A DNA stretch of 64,000 nt from Autumnicola sp041679265 (GTDB taxonomy: Bacteria; Bacteroidota; Bacteroidia; Flavobacteriales; Flavobacteriaceae): positions 62,001 through 126,000 of the forward strand of contig NZ_JBGFSM010000001.1 of the NCBI RefSeq assembly GCF_041679265.1, in the 5' to 3' direction. This document shows positions 7,347 to 15,839 of the stretch, piece after piece (the stretch's first letter is position 1; each line of letters opens with the position of its first letter). The position numbers and the translations under genes were made by a program. The notes beneath the pieces were generated by a model. It was given only the letters and a program-made list of their open reading frames with translations. It made no database searches and was not told the origin of the DNA.

Positions 7347-7979
7347 ATGAAAAAATTATTATCACTGGTTTTCCTATTAAGCTTTGGTTTTGCCCAGGCG
7401 CAGTTACAGGAAGGTAATTTTATGTTGGGTGCAGATTCCGGGAGTGGTTTAGCCACCACCACCAGCCAGGGCTTGTTTGGCCTTAACTTTGGATTGAATG
7501 ATGGAGCCGGCTTTAATGTAGGGCTTAGTCCTAAACTGGGATACTTCATTAGTGATGGATTTGCTATTGGAGGTTTAGTGAACCTTGGATATACCAAATC
7601 TGCTGAAAACAATGGGGTTTCCACAAAAACTACCGTATATGGAGTACAGGCATTTTCCAGATATTATATCACCTCTGAAGAAATTGGAGTAAACCTGCTT
7701 AATGAAGGTAGGTTCTTTCTGGAGGCAAATGCGGGTATCGCAGGCGTAAATGTTAAGGATGGCCCAACCACCAATGGTTTTGCTTTTGGAGTTGGACCCG
7801 GTTATTCTTATTTTCTGAACAACCATATTGCTCTTGAAACATCCTTGAAGTACAACGGACTAGTAGGTGGCGGAAATACTACTTACCAGAATCAGCTTGG
7901 GCTAAATTTTGGTATCCAGGTATTCCTGCCTTCCTCTGAGGCAAAGAACAGGGTTGAAAATATAGAAGATCAAATGTAA
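7347..7979 (+). CDS. Small outer-membrane beta-barrel protein
   Basis: A 210-residue secreted protein. Residues 1-19 (MKKLLSLVFLLSFGFAQAQ) form a signal peptide. The rest alternates Gly/aromatic-rich strands (GLFGLNFGLNDGAGFNVGLS, GVGPGYSYFLNNHIALETSL), typical of 8-stranded OmpA/OmpW-like barrels common in Flavobacteriia; an aromatic terminal strand (QLGLNFGIQVFL) is followed by a polar tail. The start at 7347 is chosen because the signal peptide begins there and the promoter lies at 7303-7310. A terminator follows at 8030-8066. No specific ligand or function can be read from the sequence. Confidence 0.85.
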   Translation: MKKLLSLVFLLSFGFAQAQLQEGNFMLGADSGSGLATTTSQGLFGLNFGLNDGAGFNVGLSPKLGYFISDGFAIGGLVNLGYTKSAENNGVSTKTTVYGVQAFSRYYITSEEIGVNLLNEGRFFLEANAGIAGVNVKDGPTTNGFAFGVGPGYSYFLNNHIALETSLKYNGLVGGGNTTYQNQLGLNFGIQVFLPSSEAKNRVENIEDQM

Positions 7980-8029
7980 AGTTTACTTTGAAAAATTTTA
8001 AACAGGTTTTAGAATTTTCAAGAGTTAGG

Positions 8030-8066
8030 GGCTTTTTCGGTTTATTTCCGGGAAAGCCTTTTTTTT
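8030..8066 (+). terminator. Terminator after the beta-barrel gene
   Basis: GGCTTT (8030-8035) pairs with AAAGCC (8053-8058), followed by eight T. Confidence 0.7.
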
Positions 8067-8130
8067 GCGCTAAGGATTGAGCGGTTGTTTGAGCTCTTTT
8101 AAACTTTTTGGCTTTAAAAAGCGAGCCGCG

Positions 8131-8190
8131 AAAGCCTGGCCCATGCCGGCCTGCCCTTGCAGGCAGGCTTTTAGGCGATGGGCAGCGCCC
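8131..8190. repeat. GC-rich nested palindrome, REP-like
   Basis: AAAGCCTG (8131-8138) is complementary to CAGGCTTT (8164-8171), GCCTGC (8149-8154) to GCAGGC (8159-8164), GCCCAT (8139-8144) to ATGGGC (8178-8183), and GGGC-AGC-GCCC closes the block. It is markedly more GC-rich than its AT-rich surroundings and lies between a terminator and the metK promoter. It may be a dispersed palindromic repeat; other copies were not searched for. Confidence 0.5.
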
Positions 8191-8218
8191 AATAAATTAA
8201 AATCCCGTTAAAGCGATT

Positions 8219-8246
8219 TTGAATCTAAACAATTTTTATACATTTG
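8219..8246 (+). promoter_or_regulatory. Promoter of metK
   Basis: TTG at 8219-8221 and TACATTTG at 8239-8246 are spaced by 17 bases and fit the TTG/TAnnTTTG pattern. Transcription would start near 8253, so the SAM-II-like RNA sits at the 5' end of the transcript. Confidence 0.7.
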
Positions 8247-8261
8247 TATGCGATATAATTT

Positions 8262-8334
8262 CAGGGAAAGATTTGACTGATTGCAACCCTAATACCGGCT
8301 TAAATTTCCGGTTGAAAATGCTAAAGCAGTAATG
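8262..8334 (+). ncRNA. SAM-II-type riboswitch (long-loop form) upstream of metK
   Basis: The RNA holds the conserved SAM-II blocks in order: AAAGATTTGACTGATTGCAA (8267-8286) and AAATGCTAAAGC (8316-8327). Stem P1 is AGGG (8263-8266) with CCCT (8287-8290). The pseudoknot can form between ACTG (8276-8279) and CAGT (8327-8330). An extra hairpin ACCGG (8294-8298) with CCGGT (8308-8312) lies between the halves, as in the long-loop variant known from Bacteroidota and marine metagenomes. SAM-II aptamers bind S-adenosylmethionine and usually hide the ribosome site. The 60-base gap to the metK ATG leaves the exact switch mechanism open. Confidence 0.85.
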
Positions 8335-8395
8335 CACTCCTGTAGCCTTTGCACGTCACTTCCGCCCCTGTTTATTCTAAACTAAAAAAGAAAAC

Positions 8396-9652
8396 ATGGC
8401 GTATTTATTTACTTCAGAAAGTGTTTCTGAAGGTCATCCGGACAAAATTGCAGACCAAATTAGTGATACTCTTTTAGACAATTTTCTTGCTTTTGATGAA
8501 AACTCCAAGGTTGCCTGTGAAACTCTGGTAACTACAGGACAGGTGGTTCTGGCAGGAGAAGTGCGCAGCGATACGTACCTTGATGTTCAAAATATTGCCA
8601 GGGAAGTGATTAATGACATTGGCTATACCAAGGGCGCTTATAAATTTAGCGGTGATTCCTGTGGGGTTATTTCTTTAATACACGAACAGTCTCAGGACAT
8701 CTACCAGGGGGTGGACCGTGGGAAAAAAGAGGAACAGGGTGCCGGAGACCAGGGAATGATGTTTGGTTACGCCACCAATGAAACCGAAAATTATATGCCC
8801 CTGGCGCTGGATATTTCTCACCGCATCTTAATTGAACTTGCCAAATTGCGAAGAGAAGGAAAAGATATTAAATACCTGCGGCCCGATTCCAAGAGCCAGG
8901 TAACTATTGAATACAGCGACGATAATGTGCCGCAAAAAATTGTGGCTATCGTGGTTTCTACCCAGCATGACGATTTTGATGAGAACGATGAAGAAATGCT
9001 GAAGAAGATAAAAAAAGATATTATTGAGATCCTTATCCCCAGGGTAAAGGAACAGTTACCGGAATATGTTCAGAAATTGTTTACTGAAAATATCAAATAC
9101 CACATTAATCCCACCGGGAAATTTGTAATTGGCGGGCCTCATGGAGACGCAGGCCTAACCGGAAGAAAAATTATTGTGGATACATACGGTGGGAAGGGCG
9201 CCCACGGCGGGGGAGCATTTTCAGGTAAAGATCCAAGCAAGGTAGACCGTTCTGCAGCTTATGCTTCCAGGCATATTGCGAAAAACCTTGTAGCCGCCGG
9301 GCTGGCCGATGAAATCCTGGTGCAGGTTTCTTATGCGATTGGAGTGGTGGAACCTACTTCAATTTTTGTAGACACCTATGGAAAATCCAATGTAGATATG
9401 ACCAATGGAGAAATTGCGAAAAAAGTAGGAGAAATTTTTGACATGCGCCCTTCAGCAATAGAAGAACGTTTGAACCTTAGAAATCCTATTTACAGGGAAA
9501 CCGCTGCTTATGGCCATATGGGGAAAGAACCACGTAAAATTACCAAGGTTTTCAGAAGCCCGTATTCCGGGGAAGTGAAAAAAGAAGTAGAACTTTTTAC
9601 CTGGGAAAAACTGGATTATGTAAATAAAGTAAAAGAAGCTTTTGGGTTATAA
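8396..9652 (+). CDS. metK: S-adenosylmethionine synthetase
   Basis: A 418-residue enzyme converting methionine and ATP to S-adenosylmethionine, phosphate and pyrophosphate. It shows the N-terminal SESVSEGHPDK (catalytic His14), the ATP-binding hexapeptide GAGDQG followed by MMFGYA, and the P-loop-like GGGAFSGKDPSKVDRSAAY. Length and start are those of the family. It has its own promoter and a SAM-II-like leader, so product feedback is likely. A strong terminator at 9681-9713 makes it a single-gene transcript. Confidence 0.97.
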   Translation: MAYLFTSESVSEGHPDKIADQISDTLLDNFLAFDENSKVACETLVTTGQVVLAGEVRSDTYLDVQNIAREVINDIGYTKGAYKFSGDSCGVISLIHEQSQDIYQGVDRGKKEEQGAGDQGMMFGYATNETENYMPLALDISHRILIELAKLRREGKDIKYLRPDSKSQVTIEYSDDNVPQKIVAIVVSTQHDDFDENDEEMLKKIKKDIIEILIPRVKEQLPEYVQKLFTENIKYHINPTGKFVIGGPHGDAGLTGRKIIVDTYGGKGAHGGGAFSGKDPSKVDRSAAYASRHIAKNLVAAGLADEILVQVSYAIGVVEPTSIFVDTYGKSNVDMTNGEIAKKVGEIFDMRPSAIEERLNLRNPIYRETAAYGHMGKEPRKITKVFRSPYSGEVKKEVELFTWEKLDYVNKVKEAFGL

Positions 9653-9680
9653 TCGAGCTTTTATAATAAAGCTATAGAAG

Positions 9681-9713
9681 GCCTTTCTGTTAGTCACAGA
9701 AAGGCTTTTTTTT
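9681..9713 (+). terminator. metK terminator
   Basis: GCCTTTCTGT (9681-9690) pairs with ACAGAAAGGC (9696-9705) around a 5-base loop, followed by eight T. Confidence 0.9.
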
Positions 9714-9821
9714 GTGATATAAAAAGAGAGCTGCAAAAATAGTACTCTCGTATAGTAAGAAAAAGATAATTTTTATTTTTTAGAATTTTAACGTTTATTT
9801 GGTTCTACTTTAACATCTTCT

Positions 9822-12398
9822 ATGTCACTTAAAAAACTCCTGCTAAGTATTATTCTTAGCTTGTATGCGAGCGTTATTGCTGCACAAACTCCAAAAATCT
9901 TTCAGGATGATAAACCGGAATGGGTTATTCCAATAAGCCCAAAAAAGGAGTATAAAGAAAACCGGGCAGCTGCTGGCAGTTCCGTTTATCTTCTGCTGGA
10001 CAGGCAGGACAATCTTTCTTCAGAAGAAACCTTTGTACACCGCGCCTATAAAATCCTGAAGAGCCAGGGGATACAGGAAATGAGTGATTTTTCTGTTGAC
10101 TTTGACCCGGAATACCAGCGACTTACCTTTCATGACCTCACTATTTACCGCAATGGAAAAAAGCTTTCCAAACTTACCCTGGACAACATTCAGGTTGTAC
10201 AGCGGGAGACAAATATGGAACGGCACCTTTATGACGGGAGCCTGACGGCAATTGTTAATTTAAGTGATATAAGGCTGAACGATGTGGTAGAACTCTCCTA
10301 TACTATCACGGGTTTTAATCCTGTGCATAAAGGTAAATATCAAGGGGAATTTTATCTGGAACAACCAGTACCGGTAGTTGAAATATACAACAGCGTTAGA
10401 CTTGTGCGGGAGCAGTTCATCAATTACCAGGTGAATAATACCAAAATAGAACCAGAAATAATTGAGGAGGAAAAATTTAAAACCTATGCCTTTCATATTA
10501 AAGAGCCGGAAACCACGATTATTGAAAACAACACTCCTGCATGGTATGACTCTGCTGCCTTTGTGGAATTTAGCCAGTTTAAAGATTGGGAAGAAGTGGC
10601 TAACGAATATCAAAAATATTACCGTACCACTCCGGCAGAACAGGCAGAGCTTAAAAAACTAACAAAACTAATAAGCGCAAAAGGTGACGATACCACTTCT
10701 ATTATTAGGTTTGTACAGGATGAAATTCGTTACCTGGGGTTTGAAAATGGGATGAATTCTCATAAACCCAGTGCTCCCACCCAGGTTTTTGAACGTAGGT
10801 ATGGCGATTGCAAAGACAAATCTTTTCTTCTAAGTGAGCTTTTACAGAGCAATGGGATAAAGGCATATCCTGTATTAGTCAATTCTTATAAGGGTAAAAA
10901 TTTAAATCAAACCCTCGCTTCTCCAGGAGCATTTGACCATTGTATCGTACAGCTAAAAACCGAAGAGGGCATAAGATATATAGACCCCACCATTAGTGGA
11001 CAGGGTGGAGACGCTTCCTCAACTTTTTTTCCTGCTTACGGATATGGCCTTGTTCTTAAAGAAGGAGAAAAAAAACTTACTAAATTGCCATCGCCAAAGG
11101 TTTCACCTGTAAATATTACGGAAACTTTTATTTTGGATGATGTGGGAGAAGGTGCCTTTCTTGAAGTTGAAACCGAGTATTTGGGGAGCCAGGCAGATTT
11201 AAGAAGGCAGGAGTTTGAAGAAAGCACTCTTGCTCAAATCCAGCAAAATTATTCTAACTACTACAGCCTGGTTTATCCAGATATTGTGGCGGATAAAGAA
11301 ATAAGGTATGAAGATTTCCGCAACCGTGAAAACAAATTTCTGGTAAAGGAGCGCTACAGGATAGATAGTTTATGGAATCCTTCCCCTGAAGATCCTACTA
11401 CCATTTATGCCGAATTTTATTCCCTTGCCCTGGAGCCATATCTTTTCCCGGCTCAGGCCGCACAGCGAAAAACGCCTTATTATATCGATCCGCAATCTGA
11501 TATTACTCACCACATGATCGTTTTTGTTCCTGAAAAATGGATGGTGCCACAAGATCATGTAAATGTAAAAAACAATGCCTTTGAATACGATTATAAGGTT
11601 TCTTATAGCAACGCGAGACTGGATATTATACATCATTACAAAAACCTGAAAGATCATGTTTTGGCGGAAGAATTCCCGAGTTATCTTGCAGATCATAAAA
11701 CTGCGCAGCAGAATATAAGCTATTATCTTACCTACAACAAGAATCTGGCAGGGGCTGCAGCAGAGACTTCAAATTTCAGATGGATTTCTCTTATTATTGC
11801 TCTACTAGTAATGGGGATCTCTGCCCTGATCTGTTTTAAAATTCATCAAAATTATGATCCCCCAACCTCGATACAACCAAAATTCCAGAGAAATTCAATT
11901 GGAGGCTGGCTGGTTTTAATTGCCATTGGCTTAACCGTAACTCCACTAATCCTCCTAATACAGATCTTTTTCACAGAAGATTTTATGAGTCCTCAATTAT
12001 GGGATCTTTTGTTCTCCGGCGGTAAATATTTTCAAATTGGCGTCTTAATGCTTTTTGAACTGGTTTATAATTGCGCGTTACTGGTATTTTCCATTCTTGT
12101 GGCCGTAGTATTTTATCAAAAAAGAACCATTGCTCCCAGGCTTATTATCATTTACTATGCAGTAACTTTAGTAATAACCGCTCTAGATACCTTTGGGGCA
12201 TATTCCCTCACACAGGTCTATACTGAATATGAAAAGAATAAATTATACAAAGAGTTACTAAGAACGGTTTTTAGATGTATCGTTTGGATTCCCTATTTTA
12301 TCTATTCCAAACGTGTGGAAGAGACATTTGTAAACACAAAAAATCCCTCTCCAGAAGAAGAAGGATTAGCTGATGATGGCTCCCTGAATTTCGGGTAG
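9822..12398 (+). CDS. Secreted DUF3857/transglutaminase-like protein with C-terminal DUF2569 membrane domain
   Basis: An 858-residue envelope protein. Residues 1-22 are a signal peptide; about 50-230 is a DUF3857 domain; about 285-395 is a transglutaminase-like cysteine-peptidase fold with the full triad Cys330 (RYGDCKDKS), His373 (FDHC) and Asp388 (YIDPT). From about residue 650 there are several membrane segments with the IGGWL motif of DUF2569. DUF3857-transglutaminase proteins are frequent in Bacteroidota, often with unknown substrate; the intact triad argues for activity outside the inner membrane. It stands alone between metK and a convergent SDR gene. Confidence 0.85.
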   Translation: MSLKKLLLSIILSLYASVIAAQTPKIFQDDKPEWVIPISPKKEYKENRAAAGSSVYLLLDRQDNLSSEETFVHRAYKILKSQGIQEMSDFSVDFDPEYQRLTFHDLTIYRNGKKLSKLTLDNIQVVQRETNMERHLYDGSLTAIVNLSDIRLNDVVELSYTITGFNPVHKGKYQGEFYLEQPVPVVEIYNSVRLVREQFINYQVNNTKIEPEIIEEEKFKTYAFHIKEPETTIIENNTPAWYDSAAFVEFSQFKDWEEVANEYQKYYRTTPAEQAELKKLTKLISAKGDDTTSIIRFVQDEIRYLGFENGMNSHKPSAPTQVFERRYGDCKDKSFLLSELLQSNGIKAYPVLVNSYKGKNLNQTLASPGAFDHCIVQLKTEEGIRYIDPTISGQGGDASSTFFPAYGYGLVLKEGEKKLTKLPSPKVSPVNITETFILDDVGEGAFLEVETEYLGSQADLRRQEFEESTLAQIQQNYSNYYSLVYPDIVADKEIRYEDFRNRENKFLVKERYRIDSLWNPSPEDPTTIYAEFYSLALEPYLFPAQAAQRKTPYYIDPQSDITHHMIVFVPEKWMVPQDHVNVKNNAFEYDYKVSYSNARLDIIHHYKNLKDHVLAEEFPSYLADHKTAQQNISYYLTYNKNLAGAAAETSNFRWISLIIALLVMGISALICFKIHQNYDPPTSIQPKFQRNSIGGWLVLIAIGLTVTPLILLIQIFFTEDFMSPQLWDLLFSGGKYFQIGVLMLFELVYNCALLVFSILVAVVFYQKRTIAPRLIIIYYAVTLVITALDTFGAYSLTQVYTEYEKNKLYKELLRTVFRCIVWIPYFIYSKRVEETFVNTKNPSPEEEGLADDGSLNFG

Positions 12399-12459
12399 AA
12401 AACAAAAGCCTAACACCTTTACCAAAGAAATAATTTATCTTAATTTTTGAGCTTCCTGA

Positions 12460-13329
12460 TTATATCGTGGGCCTTCCTCCTGTTATCTGTATAGTAGAGC
12501 CCGTCATATAACTGGAATCTTCTGAAGCCAGCAAAACATAACTTGCAGCAAGCTCTGCCGGCTGCCCCGCCCTTTTCATAGGAGTATCTTTTCCAAAACT
12601 CTTTACTTCTTCCATAGGCATGGTGGAAGGAATAAGCGGTGTCCAGATTGGCCCGGGCGCCACGCAATTTACCCGAATTCCTTTATCTGCCAGCAATTGC
12701 CCTAAGTTTGCAGTTAAATTTTGAATGGCTCCCTTTGTAGCCGCATACGCCAATAAAGTTGGTTTGGGCTTATAGGCATTAATAGAGGTGGTATTGACAA
12801 TGTTGCTGCCAGGCTTCATATACGGTTCAGCTGCCTTGCAAAGGTAGAACATAGAATATATATTTGTTTTAAAGGTATAATCCCACTCTTCTGCTGAAAC
12901 GTCCTGCAGCGATTCCCTCGCCATCTGGAAAGCGGCATTATTTACCAGGATATCTATTTGCCCGAATTCTTTTACGGCGCGTTCCACTATTTTTTTGCAG
13001 TGCGCTTCCTCTCCAACATCCCCGGCCATGAGCACAGCTTTTTTACCGGCTTCTTCCACATATTTTGCGGTTTCCTTTGCATCTTCGGTCTCTTCAAGAT
13101 AAGAGATTAGAACATTGGCGCCTTCCCTGGCATACGCAATGGCCACCGCGCGCCCTATTCCACTGTCCGCTCCCGTAATAATTGCGTTTTTGCCTTCCAG
13201 CTTTCCGGAACCTTTATAAGTTTTTTCTCCGTGATCTACCTTTGGATGCATCTCACCTTCTTTTCCCGGCACCTCCTGCTTTTCCTTTGGGTATGGTGGC
13301 TTGGGGTATTTTTCCTGTGGATCTTTCAT
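12460..13329 (-). CDS. SDR family oxidoreductase, YghA / stress protein 39-like
   Basis: A 289-residue NAD(P)-dependent short-chain dehydrogenase. After a Pro/Lys/Glu-rich N-terminal tail (MKDPQEKYPKPPYPKEKQE) typical of the YghA/GSP39 group come the cofactor motif TGADSGIGRAVA, NNAA, and the active site Tyr/Lys in YAATKGA. Relatives are often stress-induced and annotated as aldehyde or glucose dehydrogenases without firm substrate. A longer frame begins at 13416, but the conserved tail starts at the ATG of 13329. It is convergent with the transglutaminase-like gene. Confidence 0.88.
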   Translation of the reverse strand: MKDPQEKYPKPPYPKEKQEVPGKEGEMHPKVDHGEKTYKGSGKLEGKNAIITGADSGIGRAVAIAYAREGANVLISYLEETEDAKETAKYVEEAGKKAVLMAGDVGEEAHCKKIVERAVKEFGQIDILVNNAAFQMARESLQDVSAEEWDYTFKTNIYSMFYLCKAAEPYMKPGSNIVNTTSINAYKPKPTLLAYAATKGAIQNLTANLGQLLADKGIRVNCVAPGPIWTPLIPSTMPMEEVKSFGKDTPMKRAGQPAELAASYVLLASEDSSYMTGSTIQITGGRPTI

Positions 13330-13540
13330 AGTAATAAATGTTTTGTTATTAAGGCTGTGGTCCTGGGGAAAGTGAACACCTTCACCTACTAGTGATTTTA
13401 TAACAAATTTAGCCATCTGCCAGGATGACCTTAAAATCTCTCCGCTAAAAATTTATTAAAATTACTGTTTCAACTAATTTAAAATAAAGGAATACACCAA
13501 CATAAAAATTAAATCTTTACTTACTTTTCATAAAAAAAAG

Positions 13541-13548
13541 TATTTTAG
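13541..13548 (+). promoter_or_regulatory. Possible -7 element for the following lipoprotein gene
   Basis: TATTTTAG fits the looser flavobacterial form TAnnTTnG, 50 bases before the start codon. The same octamer occurs before fabD (55504-55511) and waaA (57670-57677). Confidence 0.45.
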
Positions 13549-13597
13549 GCCACTGATACCGCACTTCATCTTTTAGTGCAATACCTATTTTTAAATT

Positions 13598-14086
13598 ATG
13601 AAATCATCCTATTTATGTGTCGTTGCTGTAATTTTCAGCCTTTTCTTAAATTCATGTTCAAAAGAAGATGAAGTAGGAGATCCGGAAGTTCTCATGCCCG
13701 GTGTATGGAAACCTATTGAAAAACAGTATCTTGATGATGCCGGAAAAATTATACGTAGTGTAACCGATGATGAAAGTGAATGCCTTCGCAGAAGCAAATG
13801 GGAATTTGCGTATGATCTTTTCCAACTGGAAATTTATGAAGAAACTGAAGAAGGCCACTGCTATCGCAACATCCACAAACAAGGCGGGCAATGGCACAAA
13901 GGGGAAGACAGTTATTACTTATTTTATTCCGGTGGATTAATGTTTGTGGAAGCTTTCGAGATCCTGCATTTGAGGAAGAACAAGATGACGCTGAAGCTTA
14001 TGGGCGGCATTTCAAGAAACGACCATCCTGTAATCATATCCTTTGAAAAAATAAGTGACGAAGCAGAAGTATTTATTAATTATTAA
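13598..14086 (+). CDS. Lipocalin-like lipoprotein of unknown function
   Basis: A 162-residue protein with a lipoprotein signal (SLFLNSC, lipid cysteine at about residue 21) and a negatively charged linker. The mature part has the W-x-P...W pattern and regular strands (GVWKPIEKQ, SKWEFA, GGQWHKGED, KMTLKLMGG) seen in flavobacterial lipocalin-like proteins. It should be anchored in the outer membrane. Single-gene unit; no partner suggests a role. Confidence 0.75.
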   Translation: MKSSYLCVVAVIFSLFLNSCSKEDEVGDPEVLMPGVWKPIEKQYLDDAGKIIRSVTDDESECLRRSKWEFAYDLFQLEIYEETEEGHCYRNIHKQGGQWHKGEDSYYLFYSGGLMFVEAFEILHLRKNKMTLKLMGGISRNDHPVIISFEKISDEAEVFINY

Positions 14087-14451
14087 AGCACTTCTCCTAG
14101 CAGGATTGCTAATACTTTAATTTCCAATAATTAATTTTGCACTAAAAGTTTCGAGCAGACCTTCTGGTTGCTACAGCCGGGGCAAAACAGCCTTTCTCGT
14201 TTCGATTACAATCTGGATTTTAGCATTTATGAATCTTCTATAGATTAAGCCTAAAAATTTAAGTATCCCTTAAAAAGCCGCTGCGAGTAATCTGCCTAAA
14301 ACTCCTATTATTTCCTTTGAACTTTTTCCCGGGTTAAAAGCTTTTTTACCTAAGCAAAACATGCAATTCTTTTTTGACTTTTTCTTCGGAAAGCTTTAAC
14401 AACTCGCAAGGCTTTAAATGGGTATTTTTAAAAATAACCAATAATTATAGT
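14087..14451 (+). other. 365-base gap with a possible promoter far upstream of the acyl-CoA dehydrogenase
   Basis: No coding frame is supported. TTG (14106-14108) and TAATTTTG (14132-14139), 23 bases apart, match the promoter consensus but lie about 310 bases before the next start codon. This would mean either a long 5' untranslated region or a separate small RNA. Nothing else recognisable was seen. Confidence 0.35.
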
Positions 14452-15816
14452 ATGTCATTCTTCGGAAAGGTGCGAGACACCATTAACCTCTTAAAATCGG
14501 TCGATCTGGACCAGTTAGCAAAAGTAAATGAACAAATAGACCTTTCTGAAGCAATGAAAACCCTGGGCACTTTAGATGAGCGCCAACTGCAGGGATTGAT
14601 GAAAATGTTAAAAACAAAGCGCACAAAAAAGCAGCATGAACTCCCTCCTGTAGACGGCGATTTTTACAATCTGGACCAACGTTTAACTCCTGAACAAAAA
14701 GAACTGCAGCTTAAAGTGCGGGATTTCATGGAAAAGGAAGTGCGCCCCATTGCCAATGATTACTGGAACCGGGCGAAATTCCCCATGGAAATTATAGAAA
14801 AATTTCGGGAGCTCAATATCACCGGGGTACCTTATGAAGGTTATGGCTGCCCAAATTTGCCTTTTTTAATGGAAGGGATTATTGCGCAGGAAATCGCGCG
14901 GGTAGATGTTTCCATTTCTACCTTTTTTGGGGTCCACAGCGGCCTTGCCATGGGATCTATTTATTTATGTGGAAGCGAGGAGCAAAAGCAGGAATGGCTC
15001 CCAAAAATGCAAAAACTGGAGAAAATAGGGGCGTTTGGCTTAACTGAACCTAATGTGGGCTCGGGAGTTGCCGGCGGTTTAGAAACCACCTGCACATTTG
15101 ATGGTGAGAACTGGATTTTAAACGGACAGAAAAAATGGATTGGAAATGCCACATTTGCAGATGTGATTATCATTTGGGCGCGGGATCTGGAAAGCAATCA
15201 GGTAAAAGGCTTTCTGGTAAAAAAGGAAAACCCCGGCTTTAAAGCGGAAAAAATGGAAGATAAAATGGCACTGCGAATTGTACAAAATGCCCTTATCACC
15301 CTAACCGATTGTAAAGTTCCTGAAAGCGACAGGCTGCAAAATGCCAATTCTTTTAAAGACACGGCAAATGTTTTAAGGATGACCCGTGCCGGAGTGGCCT
15401 GGCAAGCTGTAGGCTGCGCCCGCGGAGCTTATGAAAGTGCTTTAAAATATACCAAAGAAAGGGAGCAGTTTGGAAGGCCAATTGCTTCTTATCAACTGGT
15501 GCAAAATCACCTGGTAGAAATGCTTTCCAACCTTACGGCTATGCAAACCCTGGTTTTTAGGCTTTCAGAAATGCAGGACCAGGATATGTTAACCGATGAG
15601 CATGCCTCTCTTGCCAAAGTGTATTGCAGTATGCGTACCAGGGATGTGGTAAGCCGCGCAAGGGAAGTAATGGGCGGCAACGGCATCCTGCTGGAGCATG
15701 ATGTGGCACGCTTTGTGGCCGATGCCGAAGCTATTTACAGCTATGAAGGAACTAAAGAAATAAACTCATTAATTGTAGGCAGGGCTATTACCGGCTTTAG
15801 CGCATTTGTGAGCTAA
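14452..15816 (+). CDS. Acyl-CoA dehydrogenase family protein (glutaryl-CoA dehydrogenase-like C-terminus)
   Basis: A 454-residue flavoenzyme. About 70 residues precede the standard fold. FGLTEPNVGSGVAGG is the FAD/substrate signature, TKEREQFGRPIA the second one, and SYEGTKEINSLIVGRAITG places the catalytic glutamate at residue 432. The C-terminal pattern resembles glutaryl-CoA dehydrogenase more than medium-chain enzymes, but the substrate cannot be fixed. Electrons would pass to ETF, encoded at 37.9-39.7 kb. The ATG at 14452 is preferred to an upstream frame start at 14374 because MSFFGKVRDT begins the ordered region. It is followed after 23 bases by a hydroxyacid dehydrogenase. Confidence 0.85.
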   Translation: MSFFGKVRDTINLLKSVDLDQLAKVNEQIDLSEAMKTLGTLDERQLQGLMKMLKTKRTKKQHELPPVDGDFYNLDQRLTPEQKELQLKVRDFMEKEVRPIANDYWNRAKFPMEIIEKFRELNITGVPYEGYGCPNLPFLMEGIIAQEIARVDVSISTFFGVHSGLAMGSIYLCGSEEQKQEWLPKMQKLEKIGAFGLTEPNVGSGVAGGLETTCTFDGENWILNGQKKWIGNATFADVIIIWARDLESNQVKGFLVKKENPGFKAEKMEDKMALRIVQNALITLTDCKVPESDRLQNANSFKDTANVLRMTRAGVAWQAVGCARGAYESALKYTKEREQFGRPIASYQLVQNHLVEMLSNLTAMQTLVFRLSEMQDQDMLTDEHASLAKVYCSMRTRDVVSRAREVMGGNGILLEHDVARFVADAEAIYSYEGTKEINSLIVGRAITGFSAFVS

Positions 15817-15839
15817 TAGTAATTTTAAAAAAAAAGAAA

